Assembly (NCBI RefSeq): GCF_033097365.1
Contig: NZ_AP028461.1
Coordinates: forward strand, 1,364,001 to 1,428,000
DNA length: 64,000 bases
Origin: Actinoplanes sichuanensis
GTDB lineage: Bacteria > Actinomycetota > Actinomycetes > Mycobacteriales > Micromonosporaceae
Reading direction: 5' to 3'
Shown: in pieces, positions 53,872-61,821 of the stretch
Layout of the letters: each line of letters opens with the position of its first letter
Numbering within the stretch: the stretch's first letter is position 1
The notes under the pieces: model-generated
Told to the model about the DNA's origin: nothing
Seen by the model: only the letters and a program-made list of their open reading frames with translations
Database searches by the model: none
Made by a program: the position numbers and the translations under genes

Positions 53872-54444
53872 TCAGGCGCCGTTGAGGGTTGCGTGGACCA
53901 GCTCGGTGATGAACTCGGTGGTGATCTCCTGGCCGGTGATCAGAGCCCGGTAGTAGAGCGGTCCCACCAGCCGGTCGACCGTTGTGTCGAGGTCCGCGTC
54001 GGCCGGCAGCTCACCTCGTTGGACGGCGCGTTGCAGCAGCTGCCGGTCGCGTACGCGTTGGGCGGTCAGGTGTTCCTCGCGTAGTCGGGCGGCCAGCGCC
54101 GGGTCGTGCTGACCCTCCGCGGTCAGTGCCCGGAACACCGCGCCCGCGTGGGAGACGGTCAGGAAGCGGGCCAGGGCGGAGAGGTGTGTGATCAGGTCCC
54201 GGGCCGTGTCCCCGGTGTCTGGTGGCGTGAGCTCCTCGGCCGCGTCGGTGGCGAATGCCTCGAACAGGATGTCGGTCTTGGATGGCCACCACCGGTAGAT
54301 GGTTTGTTTCGCCACGCCGGCCCGCTGGGCGATGCCCTCGATGGTGAGCCGGGCGAATCCGTTCTCTACCAGGAGGTCGTCTGCTGCCTGCAGGACCGCG
54401 AGGCGGGCCTGTTCGCTGCGTCCGTGGCGGTTTCCGCGATGCAT
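53872..54444 (-). CDS. TetR family regulator
   Basis: 190 residues from ATG 54444 (AGGG 7 nt upstream; GTG 54450 also possible). HTH: L-T-I-E-G-I-A-Q-R-A-G-V-A-K-Q-T-I-Y-R-W-W. The C-terminal domain (TetR_C type, G-P-L-Y-Y-R-A-L-I) ends just before the small membrane-protein frame. It is divergent from an O-methyltransferase gene, with a perfect 20-bp palindrome in the shared promoter. Confidence 0.9.
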   Translation of the reverse strand: MHRGNRHGRSEQARLAVLQAADDLLVENGFARLTIEGIAQRAGVAKQTIYRWWPSKTDILFEAFATDAAEELTPPDTGDTARDLITHLSALARFLTVSHAGAVFRALTAEGQHDPALAARLREEHLTAQRVRDRQLLQRAVQRGELPADADLDTTVDRLVGPLYYRALITGQEITTEFITELVHATLNGA

Positions 54445-54463
54445 GGTCACACCCTACCTTGTC

Positions 54464-54483
54464 TAGACGCAACGTTGCGTCTA
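54464..54483. promoter_or_regulatory. TetR operator palindrome
   Basis: TAGACGCAACGTTGCGTCTA is a perfect 20-bp palindrome. It lies 20 bp from the tetR start and 13 bp from the O-methyltransferase start, covering both divergent promoters. It is the expected operator for the adjacent TetR protein. Confidence 0.85.
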
Positions 54484-54495
54484 CGGTTCGGTGTC

Positions 54496-55137
54496 ATGAC
54501 CTCACTCCTGAGCGAGCCGATCCGCGGCATCCTCGACCGGCTCCACACCGCTGCCCTGCGCGACGACGACCTGGACATCGCGCCGCTGCCGTCCGGCGCC
54601 TCCGCCCAGCAACGCGCCGACGCCCTCGCGTCGGCCTACCTGCCGGTCTCCGTGGAAGGCGGTCGGCTGCTCTACAGCCTCGTCCGGTCCGCCCGGCCGC
54701 AGACGGTCGTCGAGTTCGGTACCTCGTACGGGATCTCCACCCTCTATCTGGCCGCCGCGGTACTCGACAACGGCGCCGGTCGGGTGGTGACCACCGAGCT
54801 CAGCTCGACCAAGGTCGCCGCCGCCCGCGCCACCCTCGCCGAAGCGGGCGTGTCCCACCTGGTCGACGTCCTCGCCGGCGACGCGCTGCAGACACTGAGC
54901 ACGATCGACGACCCGATCGGCCTGGTACTGCTCGACGGGTGGAAGGAGCTGTACCTGCCGGTACTCCGGCTACTCGAACCGCGATTGACGCCCGGCGCAT
55001 TGGTCATCGGTGACGACAGCAGCTTCCCGACCGTTCAGCCCTATCTCGACTACGTCCGTGACCAGGCGAACGGCTATCTGAGCGTCGGCTTTCCGGTGGA
55101 GGATGGGATGGAGATCAGCTGCCGCATCAGCAGCTGA
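54496..55137 (+). CDS. O-methyltransferase (family 3, SAM-dependent)
   Basis: 213 residues from ATG 54496. SAM-binding motif V-V-E-F-G-T-S-Y-G-I-S-T-L-Y-L, then A-G-D-A-L-Q, L-V-L-L-D-G-W-K and I-G-D-D-S. It resembles catechol/caffeoyl-CoA-type O-methyltransferases. It would methylate a small hydroxylated compound, perhaps as detoxification induced when the ligand releases the TetR repressor. Confidence 0.9.
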   Translation: MTSLLSEPIRGILDRLHTAALRDDDLDIAPLPSGASAQQRADALASAYLPVSVEGGRLLYSLVRSARPQTVVEFGTSYGISTLYLAAAVLDNGAGRVVTTELSSTKVAAARATLAEAGVSHLVDVLAGDALQTLSTIDDPIGLVLLDGWKELYLPVLRLLEPRLTPGALVIGDDSSFPTVQPYLDYVRDQANGYLSVGFPVEDGMEISCRISS

Positions 55138-55375
55138 CCCGGTCGATGACACGACCTCTTCGACTGCCGCTACGGTCCACGTGAGCGGCGGGGCGCCGAG
55201 TTCGCGTGCCTGGGGCCGTACACGCATGGAGATCGCGGCCGCGCCCATCGCGACCGCGAAGCCCATGACGGGTGATAGCCCCACCGTGGTGTGACGGCGG
55301 TAACAGGGTTCTCGTGGGCGTGGGAGACTGTCAATCTGCGCCACCTGACCGGGGTACACAGCCGGGGAGGGTTTC

Positions 55376-55705
55376 ATGCACGAGCTGGCGATCGCCGAGA
55401 ACATCGTGGACACGGTCTGCTCCCGGGCGGCGGGACGGCCGGTCCGCCGGGTCACCTTGCGGATCGGGGCACTGACCGCGGTGCTGCCCGACCACATCCG
55501 GTTCTGTTTCGAGCTGGCCGCCGCCGGGACCGCCGCGCACGGTGCCGCCCTCGATCTCGACCTGCGGCCGGCCGTCGTCTTCTGCCGGTCGTGTCAGGTC
55601 GAGCAGCGGCTGCCCGATCTGATCCCGCTGTGCCCCTGCGGCAGCGCCGACGTCACCGTGACCACTGGGCGGGAGCTCGACATAGTTTCGATGGAGGTGG
55701 CGTGA
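55376..55705 (+). CDS. hypA: Hydrogenase/urease nickel incorporation protein HypA
   Basis: 109 residues: M-H-E-L at the start (the conserved His binds nickel), then a zinc loop C-R-S-C ... C-P-C-G. HypA delivers nickel to [NiFe]-hydrogenase together with HypB. No other hyp or hydrogenase gene lies in the window, so it is isolated here. GGGAGGG precedes the ATG. Confidence 0.9.
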   Translation: MHELAIAENIVDTVCSRAAGRPVRRVTLRIGALTAVLPDHIRFCFELAAAGTAAHGAALDLDLRPAVVFCRSCQVEQRLPDLIPLCPCGSADVTVTTGRELDIVSMEVA

Positions 55706-55837
55706 CCGCCTCAGGCTGATTCGGGGGCGGGTGGCCGTACCTCCGCCGGAGGATTTTGATCTGATCCTTTTCGGACGCCCTTCGACTGCACTCTGGACCC
55801 CGCTTCCGGATGGTCTTGAGCGGGCACGCTGAAGAAA

Positions 55838-55859
55838 TGTCGGTGGGTTCGCGTATGCT
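55838..55859 (+). promoter_or_regulatory. PafBC-type (RecA-independent) DNA-damage promoter, copy 1
   Basis: TGTCGGTG (55838-55845), N8 (GGTTCGCG), TATGCT (55854-55859). It matches the mycobacterial RecA_NDp consensus TGTCRGTG-N8-TAnnnT at every defined position. Predicted transcription start is about 55866, immediately before the tRNA-like fold. Confidence 0.75.
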
Positions 55860-55864
55860 CCGGC

Positions 55865-55946
55865 GCGGCGAGGTCGTAGCGCAGAGGTCGTCGCGCCTTG
55901 GCATCGAGCAGGAGGACGCCGGTTCGAATCCGGCCGGTCTCGCCGC
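55865..55946 (+). ncRNA. tRNA-like structure in the 5' leader of the LRR gene
   Basis: The stretch folds like a tRNA. Outer helix 55865-55876 pairs with 55935-55946 (12 bp, two wobble pairs). T-A at positions 8-9. D-arm GCGC/GCGC (55879-55882, 55893-55896) with A14 and G-G in the loop. T-arm GCCGG-TTCGAAT-CCGGC (55918-55934), stacked directly on the outer helix. The anticodon region is two bases short and forms only a poor stem with a 5-nt loop, so it is not a normal tRNA. GGGGGAGG and the LRR ATG follow within 40 bp. Confidence 0.6.
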
Positions 55947-55982
55947 CTTACGTCAGCGTGTCCGGCCACAGGGGGAGGCGAC

Positions 55983-57077
55983 ATGCAGGTGCGATGCCCG
56001 GCCATCGCCGACCCCGATCGTGGCCTGGCCGACCCGGGTGACTTCGACGGCATCCTCGGCCGGTTGGCCACCCCCGACCCGGTCACCGTGCCGGAGGAGT
56101 TCGCGCGCGGCCTGATCCGCCCGGACGGCCGCGTCGACCTGTGCAAACAGGGTCTCGGCCCGGTCCAGGCGGCCCGCGTCGTCGAGGTCGCTGCGGCCTC
56201 ACCACACGCCACCCACCTGTTGCTCGGCACCAACGGCCTCGGCTCCGAGGGAGCCCGTGCGGTCGCCGGCGCGCTGCCCGACGGACACCGGATCAGCACC
56301 GTCTACCTGGGCTGTAACCGCATCGACGCGGCCGGGGCCGGTGCGCTCGCCGACCGGCTGGCCGAGGACGACAGCGTCCGCGCGCTCTGGCTCAAACGCA
56401 ATCCGATCGGTGACGAGGGGGTGGCCCGGCTCGCGTCCGCGCTGCCCGGCAACCGCGCTCTGCGTACCCTCGACCTGGTCAACACCGGCCTCACCGCGGC
56501 CGGTCTGGAGCCGCTCGCCGACGCCCTCGCCACCCGGCCGGGCGGCCTCGAGCGCCTCTTCCTCGGCGGCAACGGCCTGCGGCCGGACGCGGTTCCGGTC
56601 CTGTCCCGGTTCGTCCGCGAGGGCGGAGTCCGCGAGCTCTACCTCGCCGTCAACCATCTGGGCGACACCGGCGCCGCGACGCTGGCCGACAACCTCTCGG
56701 GGTACGCGATGACGCTCGGCCTGGGCGGCAACGGCATCACCGACGTCACCGCCCTGGCCGCGAACCTCCGCTCGTGGACCGCCCTAGACCTGTCCCGCCC
56801 ACCCTCCGAGCGGGCCCTCGGCGGCCGTCCCAACGTGCTCGGCGACACCGGGGCCGCCCAACTCGCCGAGGCTCTGCCCGGCAGCGCCCTGCGGCGGCTC
56901 GACGTGCGGTTCACCGGCGTCGGCGGGCGCGGGGCGAAACTGCTGCTCGCCGCCGGTGCCGGGCTCGACCACCTGGGCATCGGCGGCGGTGTGCCCCGGC
57001 GGATGCGACGGCTCGCCCCGAAATCGTCGGACGCCCCACACGAGGACATCAACGCCATCGTGAGCGTCTACCGGTGA
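55983..57077 (+). CDS. Leucine-rich-repeat (ribonuclease-inhibitor-like) protein
   Basis: 364 residues from ATG 55983 with GGGGGAGG 5 nt upstream. About eight RNI-type repeats of about 28 residues with L-x-L-x-x-N/T-x-L-x-x-x-G (for example L-L-L-G-T-N-G-L-G-S-E-G and V-Y-L-G-C-N-R-I-D-A-A-G). No catalytic motif. It likely binds protein partners in the cytoplasm. The stop overlaps the ankyrin gene start (GTGA). Expression is predicted from a DNA-damage-type promoter through the tRNA-like leader. Confidence 0.85.
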   Translation: MQVRCPAIADPDRGLADPGDFDGILGRLATPDPVTVPEEFARGLIRPDGRVDLCKQGLGPVQAARVVEVAAASPHATHLLLGTNGLGSEGARAVAGALPDGHRISTVYLGCNRIDAAGAGALADRLAEDDSVRALWLKRNPIGDEGVARLASALPGNRALRTLDLVNTGLTAAGLEPLADALATRPGGLERLFLGGNGLRPDAVPVLSRFVREGGVRELYLAVNHLGDTGAATLADNLSGYAMTLGLGGNGITDVTALAANLRSWTALDLSRPPSERALGGRPNVLGDTGAAQLAEALPGSALRRLDVRFTGVGGRGAKLLLAAGAGLDHLGIGGGVPRRMRRLAPKSSDAPHEDINAIVSVYR

Positions 57078-58567
57078 GCGGTGCGCTGTTCCGGTCCGAC
57101 TGGCGCAACATCCGGAGATACGCGGTACCGGCCCGGATGGTCGCCGAGTGCGCCGAGGCCCGGCAGCGCGGCGACTGGCGGGCCGCCTGCGAGGCCGCCC
57201 GGATCGACGTCGACATCGACCCCGATCTGCTCGTGGAGGCTCCGGTCGCACACCTCGCGCCGGATCTTCTGCGCTGGCATCTGCCCCGGGTCCTGCACGG
57301 GTCGACCGAGTTCGCGGCCAGACGGCTCCACCTGCTGGTTCCCGACTCGCCGGTCGGGCCGGACACGGTGCTGCTCACCGTGCGTTCGGCGGACAGCGCC
57401 CACGGCTCGCAGCGGCTCCGGCTCGGCGCCGTCCGTGGGGCGGCGGTTCTGCTCGACGGGCCGGCGGCGCCGTTCCCGGCGTACTTCTGGGATGTGCGAA
57501 GCATCGGCCGGCTACCGGCGGCGCTCGGCTCCGGGAGTGCCGCCTCCGACCGCCGGGCGGCCTTCGCCGCGGCCGGCTTCGAGTTCACCGCGGGGCAGGA
57601 CGACAAGTGGCGATCCGCCGACCGCAACCGGGTGCTGACGCCCCTCGACCCCTGGCGGCTCGCCCACGACACCCGCTGGCTGGCGGCCCGCCTCGGCGAG
57701 CGGGCCTGGACGGTCTCCGACAACTCGTATTGGCAACCGAACGCGTTCCGATACCTGACCGTGTTCGTCGACGGTGACACCACCCGCGTCTCCTGGACCA
57801 CCACCGAGGGCCGACCGTGCATCCCGATCGACCTGGTGTGCTACTCCGCCGACCAGGAACTGATCCGGCAGGGACAACTCGCACCCGGCGCCCTGCACCC
57901 GCTCGTTCGCGACGTCCTCTACCCGGACGCCCCGGCGGAGCCGTTCGTGCCCACCGACGGTGAGGTGGTGCGGGTGCGTTGCAACGGCGTCTGGCACGCG
58001 GTCGAGGCCCGGCTCGGACGGCTCGACCCGCTCGCTCACACCCTCGACGAACGCCGGCGCGAACGCGCCTTGCAGGCCTTCGGCGGTGCGACCGGCGGCT
58101 GCTTCGCGGTCGAGCGGATGTGGTACGGCGGGCTCGGCCGACTGCCCCGGCGGCTGCGGGAATATCGGGCCGGGTTGTGGCAGCGACTGATCCACGGCGG
58201 TACACGTACGCTCTGCGAACTCCTCGACGCCGGGCTCGACCCGTACCTGCGTGACGGCACCGGCGGCACGCTGATCCACCGGATCGCGGCGTTCGACCAC
58301 CGGGAGATGCTGCCCCGCCTGCTCGCCGCCGGGGTCGGCCTGGACACCGTCGACAAGGAGGGCTACACCGCCCTGCATCGCACGGTCCAGCAGCTCGGGC
58401 CGGCCGACGTGATCATGACCCTGGTCGACGCCGGCGCCGACCTGTCGATCCGCAACCGCGACGGCGAGACGGTGCTCGACCACGTACGGAAGGCGTTCAG
58501 ATACGGCGACCGGCTGCGACCCGACCTCCGGGCGGCGCTGGTGCACCTGCGCGAGCAGGCGCCATGA
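57074..58567 (+). CDS. Ankyrin-repeat protein, paralogue A
   Basis: 497 residues from GTG 57074. The N-terminal 360 residues are an unassigned domain (Y-A-V-P-A-R-M-V-A-E-C ... H-L-A-P-D-L-L-R-W-H-L-P-R) shared with paralogue B. The C-terminus has three to four ankyrin repeats (L-C-E-L-L-D-A-G-L-D-P-Y-L-R-D ... A-L-H-R-T-V-Q). Near the junction lies a conserved Arg-rich stretch (E-R-R-R-E-R-A-L-Q-A-F-G-G). No catalytic residues are visible; it is probably a scaffold or sensor. A third promoter-like motif overlaps its stop codon. Confidence 0.82.
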   Translation: MSGALFRSDWRNIRRYAVPARMVAECAEARQRGDWRAACEAARIDVDIDPDLLVEAPVAHLAPDLLRWHLPRVLHGSTEFAARRLHLLVPDSPVGPDTVLLTVRSADSAHGSQRLRLGAVRGAAVLLDGPAAPFPAYFWDVRSIGRLPAALGSGSAASDRRAAFAAAGFEFTAGQDDKWRSADRNRVLTPLDPWRLAHDTRWLAARLGERAWTVSDNSYWQPNAFRYLTVFVDGDTTRVSWTTTEGRPCIPIDLVCYSADQELIRQGQLAPGALHPLVRDVLYPDAPAEPFVPTDGEVVRVRCNGVWHAVEARLGRLDPLAHTLDERRRERALQAFGGATGGCFAVERMWYGGLGRLPRRLREYRAGLWQRLIHGGTRTLCELLDAGLDPYLRDGTGGTLIHRIAAFDHREMLPRLLAAGVGLDTVDKEGYTALHRTVQQLGPADVIMTLVDAGADLSIRNRDGETVLDHVRKAFRYGDRLRPDLRAALVHLREQAP

Positions 58568-58586
58568 CGGCCGGTTCGCGTATGCT
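58565..58586 (+). promoter_or_regulatory. DNA-damage-type promoter, copy 2 (degenerate -35)
   Basis: TGACGGCC-N8-TATGCT. The spacer and -10 (GGTTCGCG-TATGCT, then CCGG) are identical to copy 1, but the -35 deviates at three of eight positions. It overlaps the stop of paralogue A and lies 24 bp before the start of paralogue B. Confidence 0.55.
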
Positions 58587-58610
58587 CCGGTCGATTCGGG
58601 AGGGGTTGCG

Positions 58611-60506
58611 GTGAGCGGTCACGATCCACTCGCGCTCGCCGAGTGGCAGCGCATCCGCCACTATGCCGTGCCACCGCGGATGATCGCCGAGTGCGCCGCG
58701 GCACGGGCGGCCGGCGACCAGCGGGCCGCGTGGGCGGCCGGTCGAGCCGACGTGTCCGACGCCGCCGCCGAGCTCGTCCCGCACCTGGCACCCGACCTGC
58801 TGCGCTGGCACCTGCCGCGGGCGCTCGGCGGGCACACCACCCTCGCCGTCGACCGGACATACGTGCTCGTCTCGCCGGACACGGTGTTCGCTCCGGAAAC
58901 GATCGTGCCCATCCTGGACGCGATCCCCTCCATGTTCGGCTCCCAGCGGCTCAGCATCGGCACCGCCGACTGGGCGCAGCTCGAGCCGGGCGAGGTCTCG
59001 CTGCTGCCCGCCCACCTGTGGGACCCACGGCACGCGGACGAGTTGCGGGCCGCCATCGGCGGGTCGGCCGAGCGGGTGCCCGGCTTCACCGGTGCCGGTG
59101 AACCGCTCGCCCCACCCGGTTCCGGTGACGATCCGGCCGAGCGGGTGCGGCTGTCGGCCACCCCGGCCGAGGCGTTCGCGGCAGCCGGGTTCGTCGTCGA
59201 CGGCGATTCCTGGCCCGACTATGCGGATCAGCCGTTCCTGCGGTCGATCGACCCGGTCCGGCTCGCCTACGACGTCCGGTTGCGGTCCCGGCTGACCGGG
59301 CTGACCGACTGGACGCTCTGGGCCTCCTATCGCGACCGTCTGTGCTGCGACGTGGAGGGCGACACCCTGCGGGTCACCTGGACGTCCGACCGGCACTTCT
59401 CCTCGGCCGCTTGGAGGCGGCCCCGCCTCCAACCCGACCTGGTCCGCTACCAGGTCGACCTCGACCTGATCCGGGCGGGTCGGCTGACCCCGGCCGACGT
59501 GCATCCGATGGTCCGGGCGGCGCTCTTTCCCCGCCTCGCACCCACTGTCACGTCCGCGGGCGGTCCGACCGACCTCACCGATCCGGCTCCCGGACCCGCG
59601 TCGCCTGCCGCTTCGGCGCCTGCCGCCGGTCCCGCGCCGGCCGCCGGTCCTACGCCTGCGGCCGGTCCTACGCCTGCGGCCGGTCCTGCGCCTGCGGCCG
59701 GTCCTGCGCCGGTCGGCATTTCGCCGCTGCTCGCTGATCCGGTGCCGATCGGTGCTTCCCGGCCGCTTGCCGGTCCGGTGTCGGCAGGTGCTTCCCAGCC
59801 GCTCGCCGGTTCGGTGTCGGCTGGTGCCTCCCGGCCGCTCGCCGGTTCGGTGTCGGTTGGTGCCTCCCGGCCGGTGGCGGGTCCGGTGCCGGCTGCCGTG
59901 GGGACCGTCCGGATCCGGTGTCGTGGGGACTGGCACGAGGTCGATGTCCGGCTGGGGCGGCTCGAACTGTCCGGGCACACCGATGCCGAGCGCCGACGGG
60001 AACGCGCTCTGGGCGCGTTCGGCGGCAAGGTCAGCGGCTGCTTCGCGGCTGAGCAGGCCTGGCACGGCGCCCCCGGCCGGCTGCCCCGCCGCCTCCGCGC
60101 CCACCGCGACGACCTGTGGCAGCTCATGATCCACGGCGGTACCCGAACCGTCTTCGAACTCCTCGACGCGGGCATGAACCCCCATCTGCGGGACAGCCGC
60201 GGCCGAACCCTGATCCACCGGGCGCGCGCCTTCGACTACACGCGTCTGCTGCCCCGCCTGCTGGCCGAGGGCCTCGACGTGAACGCCCGTGACAAAGAGG
60301 GCAGCACCCCGCTCTACCTGGCCGTGGTCCACCGCTGGCCGGCCGACCTGATCATCGCGTTGACCGACGCCGGCGCCGACCCGAACCTGCCCAATCAAGA
60401 CGACATGTCGGTCATCGACCACTGCGACGACTACCTCGACTACTTGGAAGACCTCGACCCCGACTTCGAGGCGGCAGTCACCCACCTGCGTAAACGGGCC
60501 CTCTGA
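58611..60506 (+). CDS. Ankyrin-repeat protein, paralogue B with repeat insertion
   Basis: 631 residues from GTG 58611 (GGGAGGGG upstream). The same two-part architecture as paralogue A, with the N-terminal domain conserved (Y-A-V-P-P-R-M-I-A-E-C; H-L-A-P-D-L-L-R-W-H-L-P-R). An inserted low-complexity segment of about 100 residues (about 330-430) is built of hexamer A-A-G-P-x-P and dodecamer G-A-S-R-P-L-A-G-S-V-S-A repeats, followed by the Arg-rich strip and ankyrin repeats. The insertion acts as a flexible linker. Divergence from A suggests different partners. Confidence 0.82.
   Translation: MSGHDPLALAEWQRIRHYAVPPRMIAECAAARAAGDQRAAWAAGRADVSDAAAELVPHLAPDLLRWHLPRALGGHTTLAVDRTYVLVSPDTVFAPETIVPILDAIPSMFGSQRLSIGTADWAQLEPGEVSLLPAHLWDPRHADELRAAIGGSAERVPGFTGAGEPLAPPGSGDDPAERVRLSATPAEAFAAAGFVVDGDSWPDYADQPFLRSIDPVRLAYDVRLRSRLTGLTDWTLWASYRDRLCCDVEGDTLRVTWTSDRHFSSAAWRRPRLQPDLVRYQVDLDLIRAGRLTPADVHPMVRAALFPRLAPTVTSAGGPTDLTDPAPGPASPAASAPAAGPAPAAGPTPAAGPTPAAGPAPAAGPAPVGISPLLADPVPIGASRPLAGPVSAGASQPLAGSVSAGASRPLAGSVSVGASRPVAGPVPAAVGTVRIRCRGDWHEVDVRLGRLELSGHTDAERRRERALGAFGGKVSGCFAAEQAWHGAPGRLPRRLRAHRDDLWQLMIHGGTRTVFELLDAGMNPHLRDSRGRTLIHRARAFDYTRLLPRLLAEGLDVNARDKEGSTPLYLAVVHRWPADLIIALTDAGADPNLPNQDDMSVIDHCDDYLDYLEDLDPDFEAAVTHLRKRAL
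59622..59894 (+). repeat. Coding tandem repeats in ankyrin paralogue B
   Basis: Five 18-nt units (59622-59711, encoding A-A-G-P-x-P) followed, after a short spacer, by four 36-nt units (59751-59894, encoding G-A-S-x-P-x-A-G-x-V-x-x). Copies differ at a few bases. Both are in frame, so copy-number change would lengthen the linker without a frameshift. Absent from paralogue A. Confidence 0.8.
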
Positions 60507-60587
60507 GACGCCCTCGACCGAGCACCCGTTCCGGGCGGTGCGGCTTTCCCGGACGTGGCGCGCGGGTGGGAAATCGCGGACCGGAAA

Positions 60588-60609
60588 TGTCGGTGGGGTC
60601 GCGTATGCT
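60588..60609 (+). promoter_or_regulatory. PafBC-type DNA-damage promoter, copy 3
   Basis: TGTCGGTG (60588-60595), N8 (GGGTCGCG), TATGCT (60604-60609). It is identical to copy 1 in both defined elements, including the preceding AAA. The predicted transcript starts about 60616, with ATG 60643 following. Confidence 0.75.
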
Positions 60610-60642
60610 CCCGGCCACCGCCTGACCGAGGAAGAGGTTCGT

Positions 60643-61821
60643 ATGGCCGCCGGGCTCGACGCCGCTGATGCGCTGCTGCGCCGGATCCGGGTCACCCGGA
60701 CCGAACCGGTCACCGACCACCGGGCCGCCGCCCTGTCACTGTGCGTGGCGGCTAACCTGCCGGTGCTCCTCTGGGGCGAGCCGGGCATCGGCAAATCGGC
60801 GACCCTCGCGCAGCTCGCCGACGGTGTCGATGTGCCCCTGGAGACCGTGATCGCCAGCGTGCACGAGCCGTCCGACTTCGCCGGTCTGCCCATCGTCGGC
60901 GACGACCCGGCGGTGCAGGGTGTCCCGATGGCCCCGCCCGACTGGGCCGTCCGCCTCGCCCGGCACGGCCGTGGCCTGCTCTTCTTCGACGAGCTGTCGT
61001 CCGCCCCGCCGGCCGTGCAGGCGGCCCTGCTCCGGGTCGTCCTGGAGCGTCGGGTCGGCAGTCTCACCCTGCCCGACGAGGTCCGGATCGTCGCCGCCGC
61101 CAACCCGCCGTCCTCGGCCGCCGACGGCTGGCATCTGAGCCCGCCGCTGGCCAACCGGTTCGTTCACCTGCACTGGACCCATGACCCACGGGTGGTGGCG
61201 CGCGGCCTGTCCGGCGTGTGGCCGCGCATCGAGGTGCCCGTCGTCGACCCGGATCGCGCCGCGAGCGCCCTGGCCCGGGCCCGCGGCGTGATCGCCGGGT
61301 TCCTGACCGCCCGCCCCGGCCTGACCCATCACCTACCGGCCGACGCCGAGGCCCGAGGCGGCGCCTGGCCCTCCCCACGCACCTGGGACATGGCACTGCG
61401 CCTGCTCGTCTTCCACTTCTGCGCCGGCACCGCCCGGGAGGCCCTGGCCACCGCGATCATCGGCGCCGTCGGCGACGGTCCCGGGCTGGAGCTGACCACC
61501 TACCTCGACGAGCTGGACCTGCCCGACCCCGAGCGGGTCCTGGCCAACCCGGCCGCGTTCGCCCTACCCGAGCGCGGCGACCGCCAGCTGGCGTTCCTGA
61601 CCGCGGTGGTCGCCGCCATCGAGGCGCGGGTGACCCGCGAGCGCTGGGAGGCCGGCTGGACGGTCCTGGCCAAGGCCGTCGACGCGGGCGTCCCCGACGT
61701 GGCGGCCCGGGCGGCGTTCGACCTGGCCCGCATGCGAGAGCCGGCCTGGCCGGTCCCGGCCTCGATCGACGCGTTCCTCGAGGTGCTCACCGCGTCCGGA
61801 TTGCTGACCGGTGGCTCCTGA
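60643..61821 (+). CDS. MoxR-family AAA+ ATPase
   Basis: 392 residues from ATG 60643 (GAAGAGG 6 nt upstream). Walker A G-E-P-G-I-G-K-S (K51), Walker B L-L-F-F-D-E-L (D116, E117), sensor region A-A-A-N-P-P, and the helical lid. MoxR ATPases work as chaperones with VWA-domain partners. The next gene encodes one, overlapping by 11 bp. The first 20 residues are not a signal peptide, so it acts in the cytoplasm. Confidence 0.9.
   Translation: MAAGLDAADALLRRIRVTRTEPVTDHRAAALSLCVAANLPVLLWGEPGIGKSATLAQLADGVDVPLETVIASVHEPSDFAGLPIVGDDPAVQGVPMAPPDWAVRLARHGRGLLFFDELSSAPPAVQAALLRVVLERRVGSLTLPDEVRIVAAANPPSSAADGWHLSPPLANRFVHLHWTHDPRVVARGLSGVWPRIEVPVVDPDRAASALARARGVIAGFLTARPGLTHHLPADAEARGGAWPSPRTWDMALRLLVFHFCAGTAREALATAIIGAVGDGPGLELTTYLDELDLPDPERVLANPAAFALPERGDRQLAFLTAVVAAIEARVTRERWEAGWTVLAKAVDAGVPDVAARAAFDLARMREPAWPVPASIDAFLEVLTASGLLTGGS

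Noticed and set aside
55103..55294. Small gene between the O-methyltransferase and hypA
   Set aside because: Frames on both strands lack ribosome sites. A reverse-strand frame from about 55267 has some coding bias but runs into the methyltransferase without a clear end or family.
55865..55946. A functional tRNA gene
   Set aside because: The D- and T-arms fit, but the anticodon arm is two bases short and does not form a 5-bp stem with a 7-nt loop, and the 3' end has no CCA. Described instead as tRNA-like.
60634..60642. Alternative upstream start for the MoxR gene in the frame open from 60538
   Set aside because: The extra residues would overlap the promoter and lack a Shine-Dalgarno, whereas ATG 60643 has GAAGAGG at the right distance.
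58497..61154. 885-codon frame antisense to the ankyrin and MoxR genes
   Set aside because: The sense strand has clear ankyrin and AAA motifs; the antisense product is repeats of Arg, Thr and Gly.
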